Origin: Epiperipatus broadwayi
Taxonomy: Eukaryota; Onychophora; Udeonychophora; Euonychophora; Peripatidae
Assembly (NCBI GenBank): GCA_028023455.1
Contig: JAQFVV010012418.1
Coordinates: 6,135,244 to 6,199,243 of the forward strand
Direction of reading: 5' to 3'
DNA: 64,000 nt
Shown: piece after piece, positions 24,440 through 38,723 of the stretch
Layout of the letters: each line of letters opens with the position of its first letter
Position numbering within the stretch: the stretch's first letter is position 1
Notes under the pieces: generated by a model
Databases searched by the model: none
Told to the model about the DNA's origin: nothing
Seen by the model: only the letters and a program-made list of their open reading frames with translations
Made by a program: the position numbers and the translations under genes

Positions 24440-24755
24440 TTAGGTTCTTATTAAATTTAAGCTAATGAGCTTGGATTGAAAATATTATAGTGTTTTCAAT
24501 TTAAGACTCATAGTTTTGTAGTTAACTAGAGATAAAAGGTGGTTGCTGGAGGGTTGCATTAGATCCTAAGATCTAGGTGCAGTGCTCTCAGATCCAAAGC
24601 TCCTCACTGACAAAGGCCACAAGCCAGAAAATAGTCTGGTGATATTGGATGAGTAAGCATTAGATGGGGATTTTATGCACAAACCTTCTGGAATCCATTG
24701 ATTACTCTGACTTGCACTGAGTGGCAATACATATGGAGAGTTTTGCCTATTTTAA
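24440..24755 (+). mobile_element. Solo partial unit of hammerhead family 2
   Basis: Parallels the + units at 13.4-14.2 kb from GCTTGGATTGAAAATATT through the ribozyme region to GGCAATAC and GGAGAGTTTTGC. It is a single truncated copy with scattered substitutions, so old. Confidence 0.7.
24601..24642 (+). pseudogene. Inactive hammerhead, family 2
   Basis: Same layout as the 13.5 kb ribozyme, but the core reads CUGACAA (24607-24613), losing the invariant G8. Stem III reads AAUAGU and stem I is UGGUGA. Loss of G8 is expected to abolish cleavage. Confidence 0.65.
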
Positions 24756-24759
24756 TCTC

Positions 24760-27700
24760 GGGGTTTATGTTTAAACTTGATACAAAAAATAATTGTTTTA
24801 CTAAACACTTGAACACTATTTAATGCAATAATCATTTAAGTTCTTACACATTAAATATTTTGTTATAATTGTGTAATTTTATATCTTATGTTCTAAAATA
24901 ATTAAAACAATGAGAAAAAAATAAGTATCTGAATACTTCAGATAACCATATGACTAAAAATAAAACACTCTTCAAATATTAAAATTTTTTCTCATATAAA
25001 TATTAATTTTTATATAATCTATAGATACATTTTATTCTAATATCTTCATATATGAATTTGTGCCAACTAATAAAAAATAATACAGCAGGTAGAAGGATTA
25101 CTTTTATGCTACCCGCTATATCATTAAGCATATCTGTAATAAAGATAAATTAACATAATAATTATTTAAAAATAATGCAGGTGTTAAATAAGTGATAAAT
25201 AAATTGAATAAGAAAATTTAATGTAACTTTTGAATTGTACTCTCAGAAAGCATAAAGTTTAATAAAACTTTAATAAATTAGATTTTCTGAATAAATGGAT
25301 GTGATGATGGCAGTGAAAACACAAATATATTTAATGGATAATAAAATATTTATTTGCAATATAATATTTTAATACAATAAAAGATATTTACAAGAGGCAG
25401 TTACTTTAATATTACAGATTACCACGGGCATAAACATTTGTCTAATTTAAAACAAAACATATGCCCTTATGAGTAAATCCCTGTAAAATTATAATTATGA
25501 CATTTACATTATACTTTAAGAAGTTCTCATACTTTTATTTAAGATACTAACCATCTATCTATTACATATGCAAAATATCGGATATATATGCCTATAAACA
25601 GGCCATATATTAAAGCTACAATACTAATGGAATTTAAAAATCAGTATCAAAACATAATTCTAATGATATTGCAAAGATAGCTAAATATTAAGCAAAAATA
25701 ATTATACAGGTTTAAATTTATTAATGCATAAGAGGGGCGGAATAATAAAAGAGCTCAATTCTAACAATAAACTAACATCTCAAAAATTAAATTGTAGTAG
25801 AGGGTAGCAAATCAATTGCATAGATGGACATGCCTTTAAATATTCTCACATACTAAAATACATACTACTAATGCAAAGTTAAAGGCAAAATGGATAGTGA
25901 GAAATAAATAAATGGGCACCCAGTAACTCAACCTGGCAGTGCCAAAGCAAGTAAGCCACATTCTCTCTCTCCTGGAGGGATTTAACAAATACAGCAATAA
26001 TAGCAGCTACTCACCTAAATGTCAAAATTGATACCTGTCTCTGGCAGCATATCAATTGATAAAATGAACAGGGCATAAATTTGTTAATAATAAATGAAAG
26101 ATAATTTGTATACATACTCATATGCACATAACATATATACTTGATCTAGCAAAGCAATATCAAATATTAAGAATTTGATAGCTATCTCAACTCACTCGCA
26201 CACTGACTTCCAATACATTCCATTCATATACATATCAAATATAGAAAGCTGTTTCACCTTGTATACAGTAATACATTTTATTATATCAGGATATAAATTC
26301 CAAGAAATTTTAATAATTTATACTTTAAAAAACCTTTTACCTGGATATTTTTTCTTACCAAATACCTTTGTGGCATACCTTATTTTTTATCACATAAAAT
26401 AATAATTAGATATGCATAAATAACATAACTATAATAATACAATGATAATAAACATATATCAGTTTCATAAAACAATAAATATACATCACACTTGTTTTAT
26501 CCCATTTAATTAGGTTGAGGGTTAAAAGTTCTTTTACCTCTTTAATTGAGGAGTCCTTTTGTTGTTCCATTCAGCAAATTATAACACACTTTTTATTAAT
26601 GTAGAGGAAACAAATGAACAAGCAAATATTTGAAAGCAAAAGTTTTTTTAATAAACATTGTCTGCAATTTTAATTTTTAAATAAAGAGGAGCAGAGATCA
26701 GATATGGCAAGATTAATAATAAACAGGTGACAAACAATTCCATAATAAAATTGAGATAATATTTTGGCAATATTAAAACATGAAATAAATTCAAATTATC
26801 TCTTTAATTATATAGAGGAATAAAATCTACTTCCAATAAATGAATAGATAAATTATGAATAAATGAATTATAATAATGTGAAGATATCTTATTTGCATTA
26901 GAGGTAATACAGATATATAATGTCTTTTTCAAAATATTAAAAAAATCAACCCTGAAAACATCTTGTTTTATCATAATTAGATAAAGCGATTTAAAATGAT
27001 TGTATTTTATTTTGTCTTTTAAATTAGTGATAACTTTAAAAGAACTCATTATTGCATTCATTTGGTTAATTAAAGACATAAAAATTTTCCAAAATAATTT
27101 AATAACTGTATTTCAGTTATTAAATTGACCACATAAATTATTTTTCTTCTAAAGTAAGAGATTTATTCAAATATTAATGACAATATTAATTTATGTAACT
27201 AATTTAAAACTTTAAATAATGAAGTGTTAATAAAATGGTTTTTATAGCAAAAGTTGAAAATTAACTAAAAGTCTATAGAGATGATAAATTAAATATACAT
27301 ATAACTTTCCAGCTTAGTAGTCTCCAGATGTCACATTCAGACACTGGAATTTCCTTCATAACAATAAAGCTTTTTGCAGGTAAACATGTATTGATAGAGT
27401 AGACTTGCCTAAATCTCTTTGGAGGTTTCTACCCAACATTATTTAAGTACTTAAAATAAGGTGAACAAATAACTTTAAAAATTATTAAGCAAGAAAAAAT
27501 AGAAGTATTTTTATTTTTTCAGTTTTTTATTTTTAAACATGTGCATACTTGTTCTTTTTATTGCAAAGTTTATCACTTAACTTTACTTAATCAATCACCA
27601 ATTAGTATTGGGGTGATTTTTTTTAAATTAGCATAACTTTAACCTTTTGATTATTAGACAGTTAATTAACATATAATTACCTTTGTTTTTATTATCAAAT

Positions 27701-30130
27701 AAATCATTTATTTAATTTTAATACAAAATCTTTACTTTAAAACAAAGATCTTTTACTTAAGAGTTTTAAAGTGATTATTATTAAATTTCTAAATGTTAAA
27801 ATACTTATAAAATATATTATTTTTTAAAGATAATTAACACTTTTAAACAAATACTTTTAAACTTTCCTCTTTTAGCAAACACACAAATATTTGCACACAC
27901 CTGTATACTAGACATGATTAAGGAAATTAAAATTTACTACAAATTAATAATCAATATTTTAAAGACAGCAAAACTAAATTTACTTATTAAAACTCATTTA
28001 AGGTAAAACCTATATCAAACTAGCTTTCCCTAAGCTTAACTCATTAAATTCTAATCTCAAATAGATATTACATGAATTAACTAATACTTTAGTAACTACT
28101 GCCTTAGATTAATAAATAATATTTTCACAAATAGTAAAATAAAACTAATTCAATTAACTTAAAATATAGTACACTTTAATTAACTTTTATTCAAGTTTAA
28201 CTTATCAAATTCTGACTTTAACTACTATTAAATCAATTAATTGATATTCTTTTAGTAATTATTATTCAAACATATTTAACAAAGATATTTTATTAATACT
28301 TTACAGTATATAGTTAAGATTTTACATAATTTAGAAATAGTAAAGATTATTTATTATAGGGTTATTTGAGTATTTTTTTTTAAAAATTACAATATATATA
28401 TATAATAAAAAATAGAAATGATGAGATAATATCCATGTAAATAGAAATAACCTTTAACCTTTTATATTACTAAAAAATTATCAGTTAGTACTAATTGGAT
28501 AATCCATGCAGTCAAAACAGTTTTTCGATTAAATCTATAATAGCTCTTTTGTTTGAGTTTTTTGTTGTAATAAAAACAATCCATGGAAATATTTAATTAT
28601 ATATATATATTGTAACAGAAAGAAAAAAAATTATTAATTGAAATAAGTTTATAATCTGCGCCATTTGTAACAGTAAGCAAATATTTGTTACAGAATAACA
28701 AATAATGTAATGATAAAAAAGGTTGATAAAAGGCTGTTATTTTACAACTGATTATAAAATATATAGATGAGTGATAAAATGATAGTTGCTATAATTCAAT
28801 AACTAAACACTAAACAGGATATGCTCCAGCGGTTCATTATTTGTAATTAAATGGGAAATGAATTTACTATAATTAAATAAGAATGACGCTAACATATAAA
28901 TAAGAACATATACATATTGTGCTCTATTTGGGTGTCTATTTGTAACCAATTAAATATAACATTGTAGCCCATTTGCAACTATCCTAAACATTAATTCTGT
29001 CATGCTAATAATGAAATAAATAAATTATCCCATTTCTCTACACATAAAATAACAAAATGAAAATTAAAACTCTCATCATTAAAGATTTAAAATATTTCGA
29101 TATTGGGAAGTCATTTGACTAATAAAATATATTAGCCATTGTCATCAGAAATATTCGATATAGCAACTGAACAAAATTACTGTGAAATCCTTGGAGTGCA
29201 TTACACTTATCTCCAATAATAGGTTTTTTTAACCAAGAATCCTTCTCATTCCTCTTTCCATGTATATATGACCATTCATGGTCACACACACACACTGGTG
29301 CTATATATGACAATCCACAAAAATATTATATAAAGTTAATATTATTAAGTTGGAAAAGGGATTAAATCACTCTCTATTCAGTTTAGCTAAGTACTTGCAT
29401 TTCCAAGGGTGCCATTAGATTGTTTTAAATCTAGATAAATATTATCTGTCCATAGTGTACTGAGTTCAAATTCATTTGGTACATTTTTACTACATATGGT
29501 TTAGATGACTAATGAACAAAAAAAATGACATTCTTATATTTTATCCATGTCAATAAAGTTATAAGATCCCAATATTACAAAATTTATATATCCAAGACTC
29601 TTATAGACACTACTAGCTCAGCTCATGTATATTGTGACATACAGATGCAAGTATACTCTTATTAATGACTTTCAAACAAGCATAGTGAAGACCATTACAT
29701 AAGTGGATGGCCATGAAACCTAGTTACTTAATTTAATTATTTATCATAATATAAAGATGATGATGATGATAATTCTAGCCATAGCTTTATAATGAACTCA
29801 CAACAATAAATTTATCTTTCATAAACTTATAGGCACTATCTTAAAATCACCCTATGCTAAACTGGGATTTAATTATAAATACTCACTAGCATTTATATAC
29901 GTTTATGGTTATTTACTCATAATACTTTTATAGTTAAAACTAGGATTCAATAATATCAGTGATGATGAATGATCATCATGAATCTCTACACATGATATTC
30001 AACTTTCTATAAACCCCTATTTACTAAACATATTAATTATGTTAAAGATTTGATTTAATGATTATAATTTACCAAATCAATGATGATAGTGATCATAACT
30101 CTTGAGCATAACATAATTTTAGTCTTTTAT
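24760..30130. other. Gene-free AT-rich stretch
   Basis: No gene recognised. A GC-richer island at about 25910-26060 is unidentified. Short degenerate motifs around CATTTGTAACAG begin near 28660 and recur in the 35 kb tandem repeat. Confidence 0.35.
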
Positions 30131-30134
30131 TATT

Positions 30135-30575
30135 AACCTCTATTAGACAGGGTATGAGTACAGACTTTCACATGACCCACCACTCTCCACACTATCTCAT
30201 AACACTGATACACCTGAACACACATATGTTGAAAAGATAAATAATCACCAATATATGTATTTCATGCGAAGAGTTGGAGTGTGGAGTAGATTGAAGCCTG
30301 TCCATTAAAGTAGGAGGATTTGCTATCTTAATATATATCTGAGCACTTGTAGCATATATGTGTAGAGATGGTAATCTGGACCAACTGATGATTGCTGGTT
30401 TAGCATGAAATACGTATATTGGTGATTATTTATCTTTTCAACATATGTTTGTTCAGGTGTATCAGTGTTATGAGATAGTGTGGAGAGTGGTGGGTCATGT
30501 GAAAGTCTGTACTCATACCCTGTCTATTACATATATAGACACAGGTATATATAAGCCTGTGTATTTTCAGCTAAC
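30135..30575. repeat. Repeat family 3 with inverted copy forming a hairpin
   Basis: The + copy at 30265-30575 is preceded by a minus copy of its 3' half at 30135-30262. The arms 30135-30262 and 30403-30530 are reverse complements (for example GTATGAGTACAGACTTTCAC against GTGAAAGTCTGTACTCATAC). A transcript across it could fold into a ~125-bp stem with a ~140-nt loop. Confidence 0.7.
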
Positions 30576-30579
30576 CTCT

Positions 30580-33500
30580 ATTATAAAAAAAATTTGGTTA
30601 TTGGTCAAGCATATTCCTTACATCCTTAAGTGTAAATCAATATGCTAAGCTTGCTTAACATTTGCAATTTATTACTTAATATTTGCAAGTGATGATGATC
30701 ATTTAAAATGATAGAATTAAGACAAGAAAAATACAACAATATTTTTAACAATAACTCGAAACCAATTAAGATATATAATTATATTTATTAATACTATTCT
30801 TCTTTTTTTTTTTTTAAATCAAATTTACTAATTATATAAATGACTTATTATTATATTAATTAAATATAGAATTAATACAAAAATTTATATACGCATAACC
30901 AAATAAACTTAATATACAAGTTTGTCATTTTTGGATATTTTAAAATAAGCTGGCTTAAAATGACATTAAAAAAAATTCTATAAATGCTCATGCAAAATTT
31001 TCACTACTTATTATATGTCATAAAAGCAAATTACATTTATGTAATGTGTGTGTTCTCTTTCCAATTCCATACATATGTGAAGCCCTGCTCTTCAATTTAC
31101 TATATTTAAATTAACTATGCAAAACCTATTCTTCACTGAATGGTATAAGCAATTATACACACACACATGCTGATATATGGACATATATTATGTTAAAATG
31201 TGTTCCCTTATATTAGGGATGGATACATAAATCACATATCTAAAAAAATATTATTGCAACCTTGAGCAAAAATAAATAACAATAAAAAAAAACATTGTCA
31301 AGCATATATTGAGAGGTTGAACAATAATAATAAAAAAACATTTTAATATTACAATACATAACAATAAAAAAATCAAAATAATGAGAAAAAAACCATGTTT
31401 AATGAATTTAAACTGTGTGTGTATTGCCATGTATTATTAAGAATAACATAATCAATGAACAAACTCTTAATGTTTTCTGTATCAAAAGAAAAAAAAATGC
31501 TTTGACTTTAGAAATTAAAGTTTACTTTTAATAAGTAAGAATAAAAGATTTGTTAATGAAAGTTCAAAGTTATCCAATTATATTTACTTCTTATGAATAT
31601 CCCAGGTTTGAATTTTCAGACTGCTTGCCTATTTCTAGCTTCCACAGTTGATTTGCTCGTTTCCACCATATAAAAAGAAAAGTTCTTGCAGATACTTTTA
31701 AGATAAATATGAATTGTTTGACTTGCCTGTTTCTACTATTTTAAAAAAAGAATTGTTATAGATGCTTTAGATAAATGTGAAGAAAACTTTAAAAAAATTA
31801 TTTATAGCTTAATCAAACTTGGCTATATATATGGCTTTCATATATTTTTTCTTTCTTCTCCCCTTTTCAAAGATGATGATCAGATGACATCTGTGGCTGG
31901 TTTTAAATTTGGCCATTCTTTGGTTATAAAGACTTTTGTATAAGTCCACAGATAGACCAGTGATTTAACTCATTATGTCAAATTTCAAGGAGCAGAAACA
32001 GTGAGTTTTAGCATGGCAAATTTATTGTGTTATACAGAGCCCAAAAATATATTAATATCATTTTACAGAATTTTCAATAACTTCCTCCAAGAAATTCAAT
32101 TTTGTTCCATTTCTTTATACCAATCCTACTGTGAGCTGCTTTATATATATGCACATCTTTTTTTTTACATTGTCTTTAAAACAAGAGTCATTTTTCTTCT
32201 TTAAATTTTTAAAGAGAGAAATAAAAAAAATCAAACAACTTCTTCTGAGTTTAACAAAAAACTTTAACTTTAGCTGCTCATTTCTTTTAGTTTAAAAGAA
32301 TTGCATATTCATAATATTATTAACTGATTGCCATTCTTAAAAATGGTTAAGTGATTGCCTTCAAAATTGCATTTTGTTCAGTGATTCTCCTTCTTAAAAT
32401 TATTAAATCTGAATGCTTTTTAAAAACTGCATCTTAATGACTACATCTCCTTTCTTTTAACAGTAATAAAAACTGACCTCTAAAATATTGTTTCATTCAT
32501 TTTTATATTTCAAATTTCTGATCAAAGAAACTAAAATCTCTCAACAAAAATAACTGTGACTTTTTGTAGATAGCAATTAAATTTTACAAGTTGATGGTCC
32601 TCAAGTCATTAACAAAAAGATTAATAAGAAGATTAATAATTATTTATTCCATCAAAGCATTTCCTCTCCCTTCTTAAGATAATCTTAGATACAGATTACA
32701 CACACAAAAAAACTTCCTTCTAAAGTCAATAAAGACTTGTGTAAAATAATGTCTTATGTTTAAAACAGGTGGTCTCTTTCATTCACTCTTTTGCATGTGT
32801 GCCTAGTTTTATCTACTAATCTTGATCGCTTTCTTTCACACCTTCTTTCTGATCTGCTTTATTTAATAAAAAATACAGCAAAATAATTTCAACACATTAT
32901 TTAATAAAAAAAATAATAAATCAATATATTAAATATTGCTTCCTATTACATTCTCTCTCTACAACTGCTTATTTATTTATCATATATAAACTATATAATA
33001 ATAATACATGCACACATAAATCTCTATATAAAAGAATTTTTTTTAATTAAAGAATATACATATGTGGGAAATGAGAACATATATATACAATATATATATA
33101 TATTGTAAGATGTGACCTTACATCTTTCCATACCATTTAAAAACAATCTTTACCTAATTTGAATTCAAGACCCAATAAATGAAAATTAATTAAAATTCAT
33201 TACAATAAAAAAAAGAAACTAGTCACAATCACTGATACTGAAAAACAAGTAATGATCTTCTCCAATTAAACACCTAATTTTTAATCATATGATAAATATG
33301 TACCTTAATTAAACCATAAAACATATGCATGAACACTAACTTTTGTTAAAATATCATGTCAATTGTGAAGTAACTCCTATGTATTATAACAATGTGAGGA
33401 AAATATGATCTGATAGATTAGATGCAAGTAAGAAATGAAAAATTATTTAAAGGAAAGAAATAACATATACAATTTTTAATATTATTAATATATTATATAT

Positions 33501-35375
33501 ATAATAATTACTAATAATTATGTAAATAATTAATCTAAAACATAACCACAAACTTGCTAGTTAAAGGCATTAAAAATCATCTTATATCAAACACCCTCAT
33601 TTTAGTAATTTCTTCTAAAAGATCAGACAAAAAAAATCTCATCTGCTGAACAATCTGCATAAAGTCACAGCTGAGAAATCAAACTTGCAGTTCAAATAGA
33701 GAATTCAGCCATCATTAAAGTGAAAAATTAATGGAAACAACTCTTTGGATATTCAGTAAAGAAATAAAAGGCATATAGATTCAAATCTAATCAACTGAGA
33801 TATTCTAAAGTGAAATCTCCAAATTTAAATTTAAATTATTCAATATTTCCAAAGTGTTTCTAACTTTAAGCCAGAGATTAAATTAACTTTAATTCAAGAT
33901 ATCTAATAGTAAAAATATTGCTTTTACTTCATTCAAGATATTTACTAAAATCACAAAGTAACACGGGGGGGGGGGGTAATCACCCATGGAGCTGTAATTT
34001 CCAAAACAGAAATGAAATTGACTTAGCATTTACTATCCATGCTGTGAAACATCAAATTTACTGTTGAGAAATGAATCTACAAACTCTTCATCTCAGAGCA
34101 GGTCTTCTAAGGAGAAAAATTATAAGTGACATAACTGATGTTCTAGAACACTTGAATCTTATCAACTATAATCTGGAATGGATTAAGGAGCATGATTATA
34201 ATCTTTTACTAGAACATTTTCCTTATGAATTAGGTTGACATCATAAATTTTAATTATTTATTTATTTTTATGTAAATTACTTAATTTATCTCTTTTCTTT
34301 AATACAGATGGAAGGGGGGTATAAGGTATTGATACATAATAGAAGGGTTAAGTATTAATAGCTTTATTGTAAATTAAAATAAAAAATAGGTTCTGATGAG
34401 AATTTACTTGCTTATAGGTCTGATCATCACCAAGGGAGAAGTAAGATTTTATTTTAATATATATATTGATTGCCAACGCTTGTACAATGATAGTTATTTA
34501 TGTTCTTATATTTGTTATCAGTAATAATTTAGTTAATTGTTTTCAGTGTATCTGACTAACTATTTCTAATATAAATGGGTTTTTTCTGTCTTTATCATAC
34601 TATAGCAGGAGGATCCCATATCATCAACATATGATTGGTGTAAATTAATCTATCAAGTTAGTGAAAATAATAACAAATTTATAAATTTAATAAAATAATT
34701 TAGCAAGCAAGGATGATTTAAATAATCATAGGTTGTAAAATAATTTTCTATTGTGTTAATTTGGACATCGAATGATTATACTCTGAAAAGAACAGGGGGT
34801 TGAACCAATGATTAAAAGTAATGGTAATCAAAGAATATCCATCAATGTTAAATTGAATCATTTATATTCTGTTATAAATTTTTTTACTAAGTTTATGATT
34901 GCTGTAAATAAACTTGTTAAATACATATATTTTTAAATTAACGACTACCATTTGTATTTATCCATATTCATTTCTCAATTTGTCATATATTTTCACACAT
35001 TTATATATGCCATCACACACTCACATACCCTCATATATTCATATATGTTTGCACATACCTGTACATTAAGTGATATTGATATATCCTGAACTGGATGACT
35101 ATGCAGATTCTTCCTAAGTTTGAAATCTGGGAATAATGGAAATTAAAGATGATAAGATTGAGGTGAGTATATCGATATAGTTTGATACACATTTGAGTAT
35201 TAATATCCCATCTCCTAAAAATGAGATCAAAGGGTGCATGAATATTTACATGCAGAGATCCTAGATAGACTCTCTTACCCACTATAATGACCTAGCTAAT
35301 CTATTATCATATGTAAAACCCATTCCATTATTATATATATTTATATCTATCGTAACAAGATAAAAAGTTGCTGTA
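30580..35375. other. Gene-free AT-rich stretch
   Basis: Contains a G11 run at about 33965, TA-rich palindromes near 33080-33105 and one GC-richer island at about 31850-31980. No gene, splice context or named repeat was supported. Confidence 0.35.
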
Positions 35376-35379
35376 CATG

Positions 35380-35830
35380 TTTAGGCAGCATTTTATAACT
35401 GAAATGCAAAAAGGATGATGAAAAAACCTTTATTATTACCCTTAAATTTAGGATGCCATTTGTAACAGATTAAAATGAGGGTATACACTTCTTATAATGC
35501 TCCACAGATTTGGGAATCATTTGTAACAGAATGGCTATGACAAGGCCATGATAGATTGATCCTGTTTAATTTGCCCTGAAAATTGCAGCACCATTTATAA
35601 CAAAATAAATATATTCATATGATAATTCATTATAACCTCCCCAATATGGGCAGCATTTATAAATGATTGAAATGGGAAATAATAGCTCTAATATAGCCAG
35701 AATTAAAATATAGTCCAGTCATTGCTTAGCCTATATAACAGAATAACAATGAGCCCTCAAATTGGACATAATTTATAACTGAATAAAATATAAATCAAAG
35801 AAAAATAATAATTTTATAATGCCCATAAAT
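35380..35830 (+). repeat. Degenerate tandem repeat, ~65-bp period
   Basis: The motif CATTT(A/G)TAACAGAATAAAAATGA recurs with variation at about 35385, 35456, 35519, 35591, 35651 and 35769, at intervals of roughly 60-72 bp. Weaker relatives occur at 28.66-29.0, 36.45 and 36.77 kb. It looks like an old satellite array eroded by substitutions and indels. Confidence 0.5.
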
Positions 35831-37121
35831 AATAGTATCGTTCACAATAGAATGGATACAATAAACTAAGCTGAATGAATATCATATCAATAAATAATTA
35901 TTCAGTACTTAAAATAATCCTTTATCTAATCACATATCAAACTGTTAACTATACTAAAACAAAACAGTGATGATAATCTTTACTATAGCATCATGTGTTC
36001 AAACAGCATTTAGAATAAACAGAAAGCAAACAAAATCATCACTTCAAATATCCTAAATACAAACCTTTCTTAAAATAGATTAAATTAAAGCAATTAAACC
36101 AAATATCATTGTCTCAAAAAAATGATATATTTCAGATATATTTCACTTATAATCAAATGAAAATAATGATACATTATTCAACAACAAAAGTCTAATATAC
36201 CTAACAAATCAAATGTTGCTTATAAATAATATAAACTTATATTAAAATTTAATGATGTTCATATCTAAATAAAATAATTCATGAATGATTGAAATAACAG
36301 CCATAATATATCCTATAAGTTTGCAATATTCATAACATCTAAATAAATATATGACCCAATAATTAATTTTAAATCCTAGTTTAATAAAATGATAAATAAT
36401 GCTAACTTAGCCATGCTATATTCATATATTAATTTATTATTATTAATCATGCTATTTATAACAGGATAAAAGACAATAATGATGTAATGTTAATAAATCC
36501 TCAAGATAATCTTGAATCCATAATGTACAATCATACTATAAAAGAAACAACATATTTTTATTAGATATTTGTTTAAGTATAAGTAACTGATCATCTCAAT
36601 TTATTTTAAATTTTGTGTAACTAAATTATTAAAACTGTATATTATAACAATCAAAATATATAAAAAAAATTATTAGCATTTATTATAATTAAGTAATATT
36701 ATAATTTGATATTTAATTGGATTTATGATTCACATCAACTAAATTTAAATATAATTAAAGCAAATCATTCTGACTTATAACAGAATAAAATATATTATCA
36801 TCAGTTCTATAAATGAATAAGATTAAGATCTTATTGACCAACCATGAACGCAATACAGTACTTATCCAATCAATAATTTAAACAAAACATGAAATATTTG
36901 ATTGCAATTATCATATAAAGTTTATATTTAATCAGATAATAATTATAGAATTCAATACAAAAGAAAAATATGACCATATTCATTTACCAATCCTGGTATT
37001 TGATTACTGGATTATATGATATAGTTGATTCAAATAAATTTTGCAATACAGTCAATTTAACTTGTCTCACTCAAATGTTAGTTATCAATACATTTATATT
37101 GCACAATTGAACAATAATCAT

Positions 37122-37835
37122 ATAAATAAGCATTTATTTTTATAGTGTCTGTATACAATTGTAATTACATTCGAATATTAGCCTTTTAAGCTAATTGTGC
37201 AAACGTTTTGCGAGTGTTAATAATAAATGAATACTTTCTGACCAATACAAGATATAGTATTTATACAGGAATAAAAAGGAATCCTCTTATTCCTGCAACT
37301 CAAATATTTATATATGAGCAAATCTGAAGTACTGGCACAGAAAATGTGACAATAGAACAGTCACTTTAAATTACTATATACAATGTCTGAATGAATGACA
37401 TCGATGAAATTGTCTAGAATTTACTAAACATCATTCCAACTGAAACACTCGCAAAGTGTTTGCACAATTAGCTTGAAAGGCTGATATTCGAATGTAATTA
37501 CAATTGTATACAGACGCTATAAAAATAAATGCTTATTTATATATATGATTAAGTTTCAGTTGGAATGACGTTTAGTAAACTCTAGACAATTTCATCGACG
37601 TCATTCATTCAGACATTGTATATAGTAATTTAAAGTGACTGTTCTATTGTCACACTTTCTGTGCCAGTACTTCAGATTTGCTCATATATAAATATTTGAG
37701 TCACAGGAATAAGAGGATTCCTTTTTATTCCTGTATAAATACTATATCTTGTATTGGTCAGAAAGTATTCATTTATTATTAACACTCGCAAAGCGTTTGC
37801 ACAATTAGCTTGAAAGGCTGATATTCGAATATGAT
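37122..37835. mobile_element. Nested TIR element, two inverted copies
   Basis: A ~48-bp terminal repeat (GCTAATTGTGCAAAC, then TTTGCGAGTGTT) occurs at about 37168-37217 and inverted at about 37442-37492 and 37784-37832. The ~225-bp core between the first two recurs inverted at about 37553-37785. Flanking text TCTGTATACAATTGTAATTA is itself mirrored around the first copy, giving palindrome arms 37122-37217 and 37442-37537. No coding capacity, so a non-autonomous MITE-like element that duplicated in inverted orientation. Confidence 0.65.
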
Positions 37836-37921
37836 AATCATATAAGTTTATTTGATTTAAGTTAAAGCAAAATTTATTAATAAATAAATATCAATTGTAA
37901 TATATATATATATATATATAT

Positions 37922-37975
37922 ATAAGTATAGAGGATTTGAACTCAGATTTTCAAGCACCCTTACTCTATACTTAC
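37922..37975. repeat. Short hairpin with tRNA-like B-box text
   Basis: TAAGTATAGAG and CTCTATACTTA are 11-bp inverted arms. On the minus strand the loop contains GAGTTCAAATCC, resembling a tRNA B box. No convincing A box, anticodon arm or full cloverleaf was found, so it is not called a tRNA. Confidence 0.4.
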
Positions 37976-38092
37976 AATTAAGCTCTCAGGTTTGTGAAAA
38001 GTGCCTGGTTTTCAAATATATATATATAATATTCAAATCAATATTTATATCAAAATACAGTAAAATTTACATAAATTATAGTTATTTTTAAA

Positions 38093-38128
38093 AGTACTTT
38101 CAACTATACATCTTGTAGTCTTTATCAA
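38093..38128 (-). pseudogene. Hammerhead-like relic in PLE tail, minus copy
   Basis: Minus-strand reading: UUGAUAA (38122-38128), a GACUA/UAGUU stem, then GAA and the palindromic hexamer AGUACU (38093-38098) followed by U. The order matches the hammerhead layout, but the CUGANGA core has changed at C3 and G8 and one extra base sits before stem II. It is probably a dead relic, or a chance resemblance. Confidence 0.3.
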
Positions 38129-38189
38129 CTATATGACATTGAATAATCACAATGAGACATCCTTTCATAATACCCATAGTTCAATTTAC

Positions 38190-38600
38190 ATTTAGTTCTC
38201 CCACAATTCTGTTACTTTAACATTTGATGATTGCCAATTCATTAATATTTAACGATTTCTTGAAATCAACATAGCCTCTTTTATTTTATATTTATTCAAT
38301 TTGCATAATTTTTATAATTTTATAATCAAATTTAAATTAATATTGACAAGATTTATTATGACCAAATATAACAGATGATGAAGGTTTATTTACATCTTTT
38401 CCTGATTGTTTCTCTTTTTGAATTCTGTTACATAAAAGCATATGCTCTTTTATTCTCTTCTCCAATGTACATTTAGATTCACCAATATATTGTAAGCCAC
38501 ATTTACATATCACATTATATGTAATACAATTTTGATTAAAATTTGAATTTTGAATTTTAGAGTTATCAAGTAATCTATTTGTATTATTTGTTGAGAACAT
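38190..38600 (-). pseudogene. PLE GIY-YIG endonuclease fragment, minus copy
   Basis: An open stretch of 87 codons (38600-38337) reads as the C-terminal endonuclease of a Penelope-like element: the GIY-like start (ITYNVICKCG), the YIGES core (LQYIGESKCTLEKRIKEH) containing the conserved Arg of the helix, and a downstream SSSVIFGHNKSC stretch with the Asn/His/Cys features of the family. A stop after HNKSCQY and later frameshifts end the frame; recognisable text continues to about 38190. In full elements this domain nicks target DNA for reverse transcription. The domain name follows from family knowledge; activity is unlikely. Confidence 0.75.
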
Positions 38601-38723
38601 ATGAATTACATGTACCTATAAGTCATAAGTTGTCTGGATTAAAGTCATTCTTATTTCAAAATGAAAAATTATGCAAATAGTCCAGTGATAAAATAAAAAA
38701 ATATAAATTTATTTGTTAATAAT

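Noticed and set aside
37922-37975. tRNA gene on the minus strand
   Set aside because: B-box-like text only; no A box, anticodon stem or cloverleaf.
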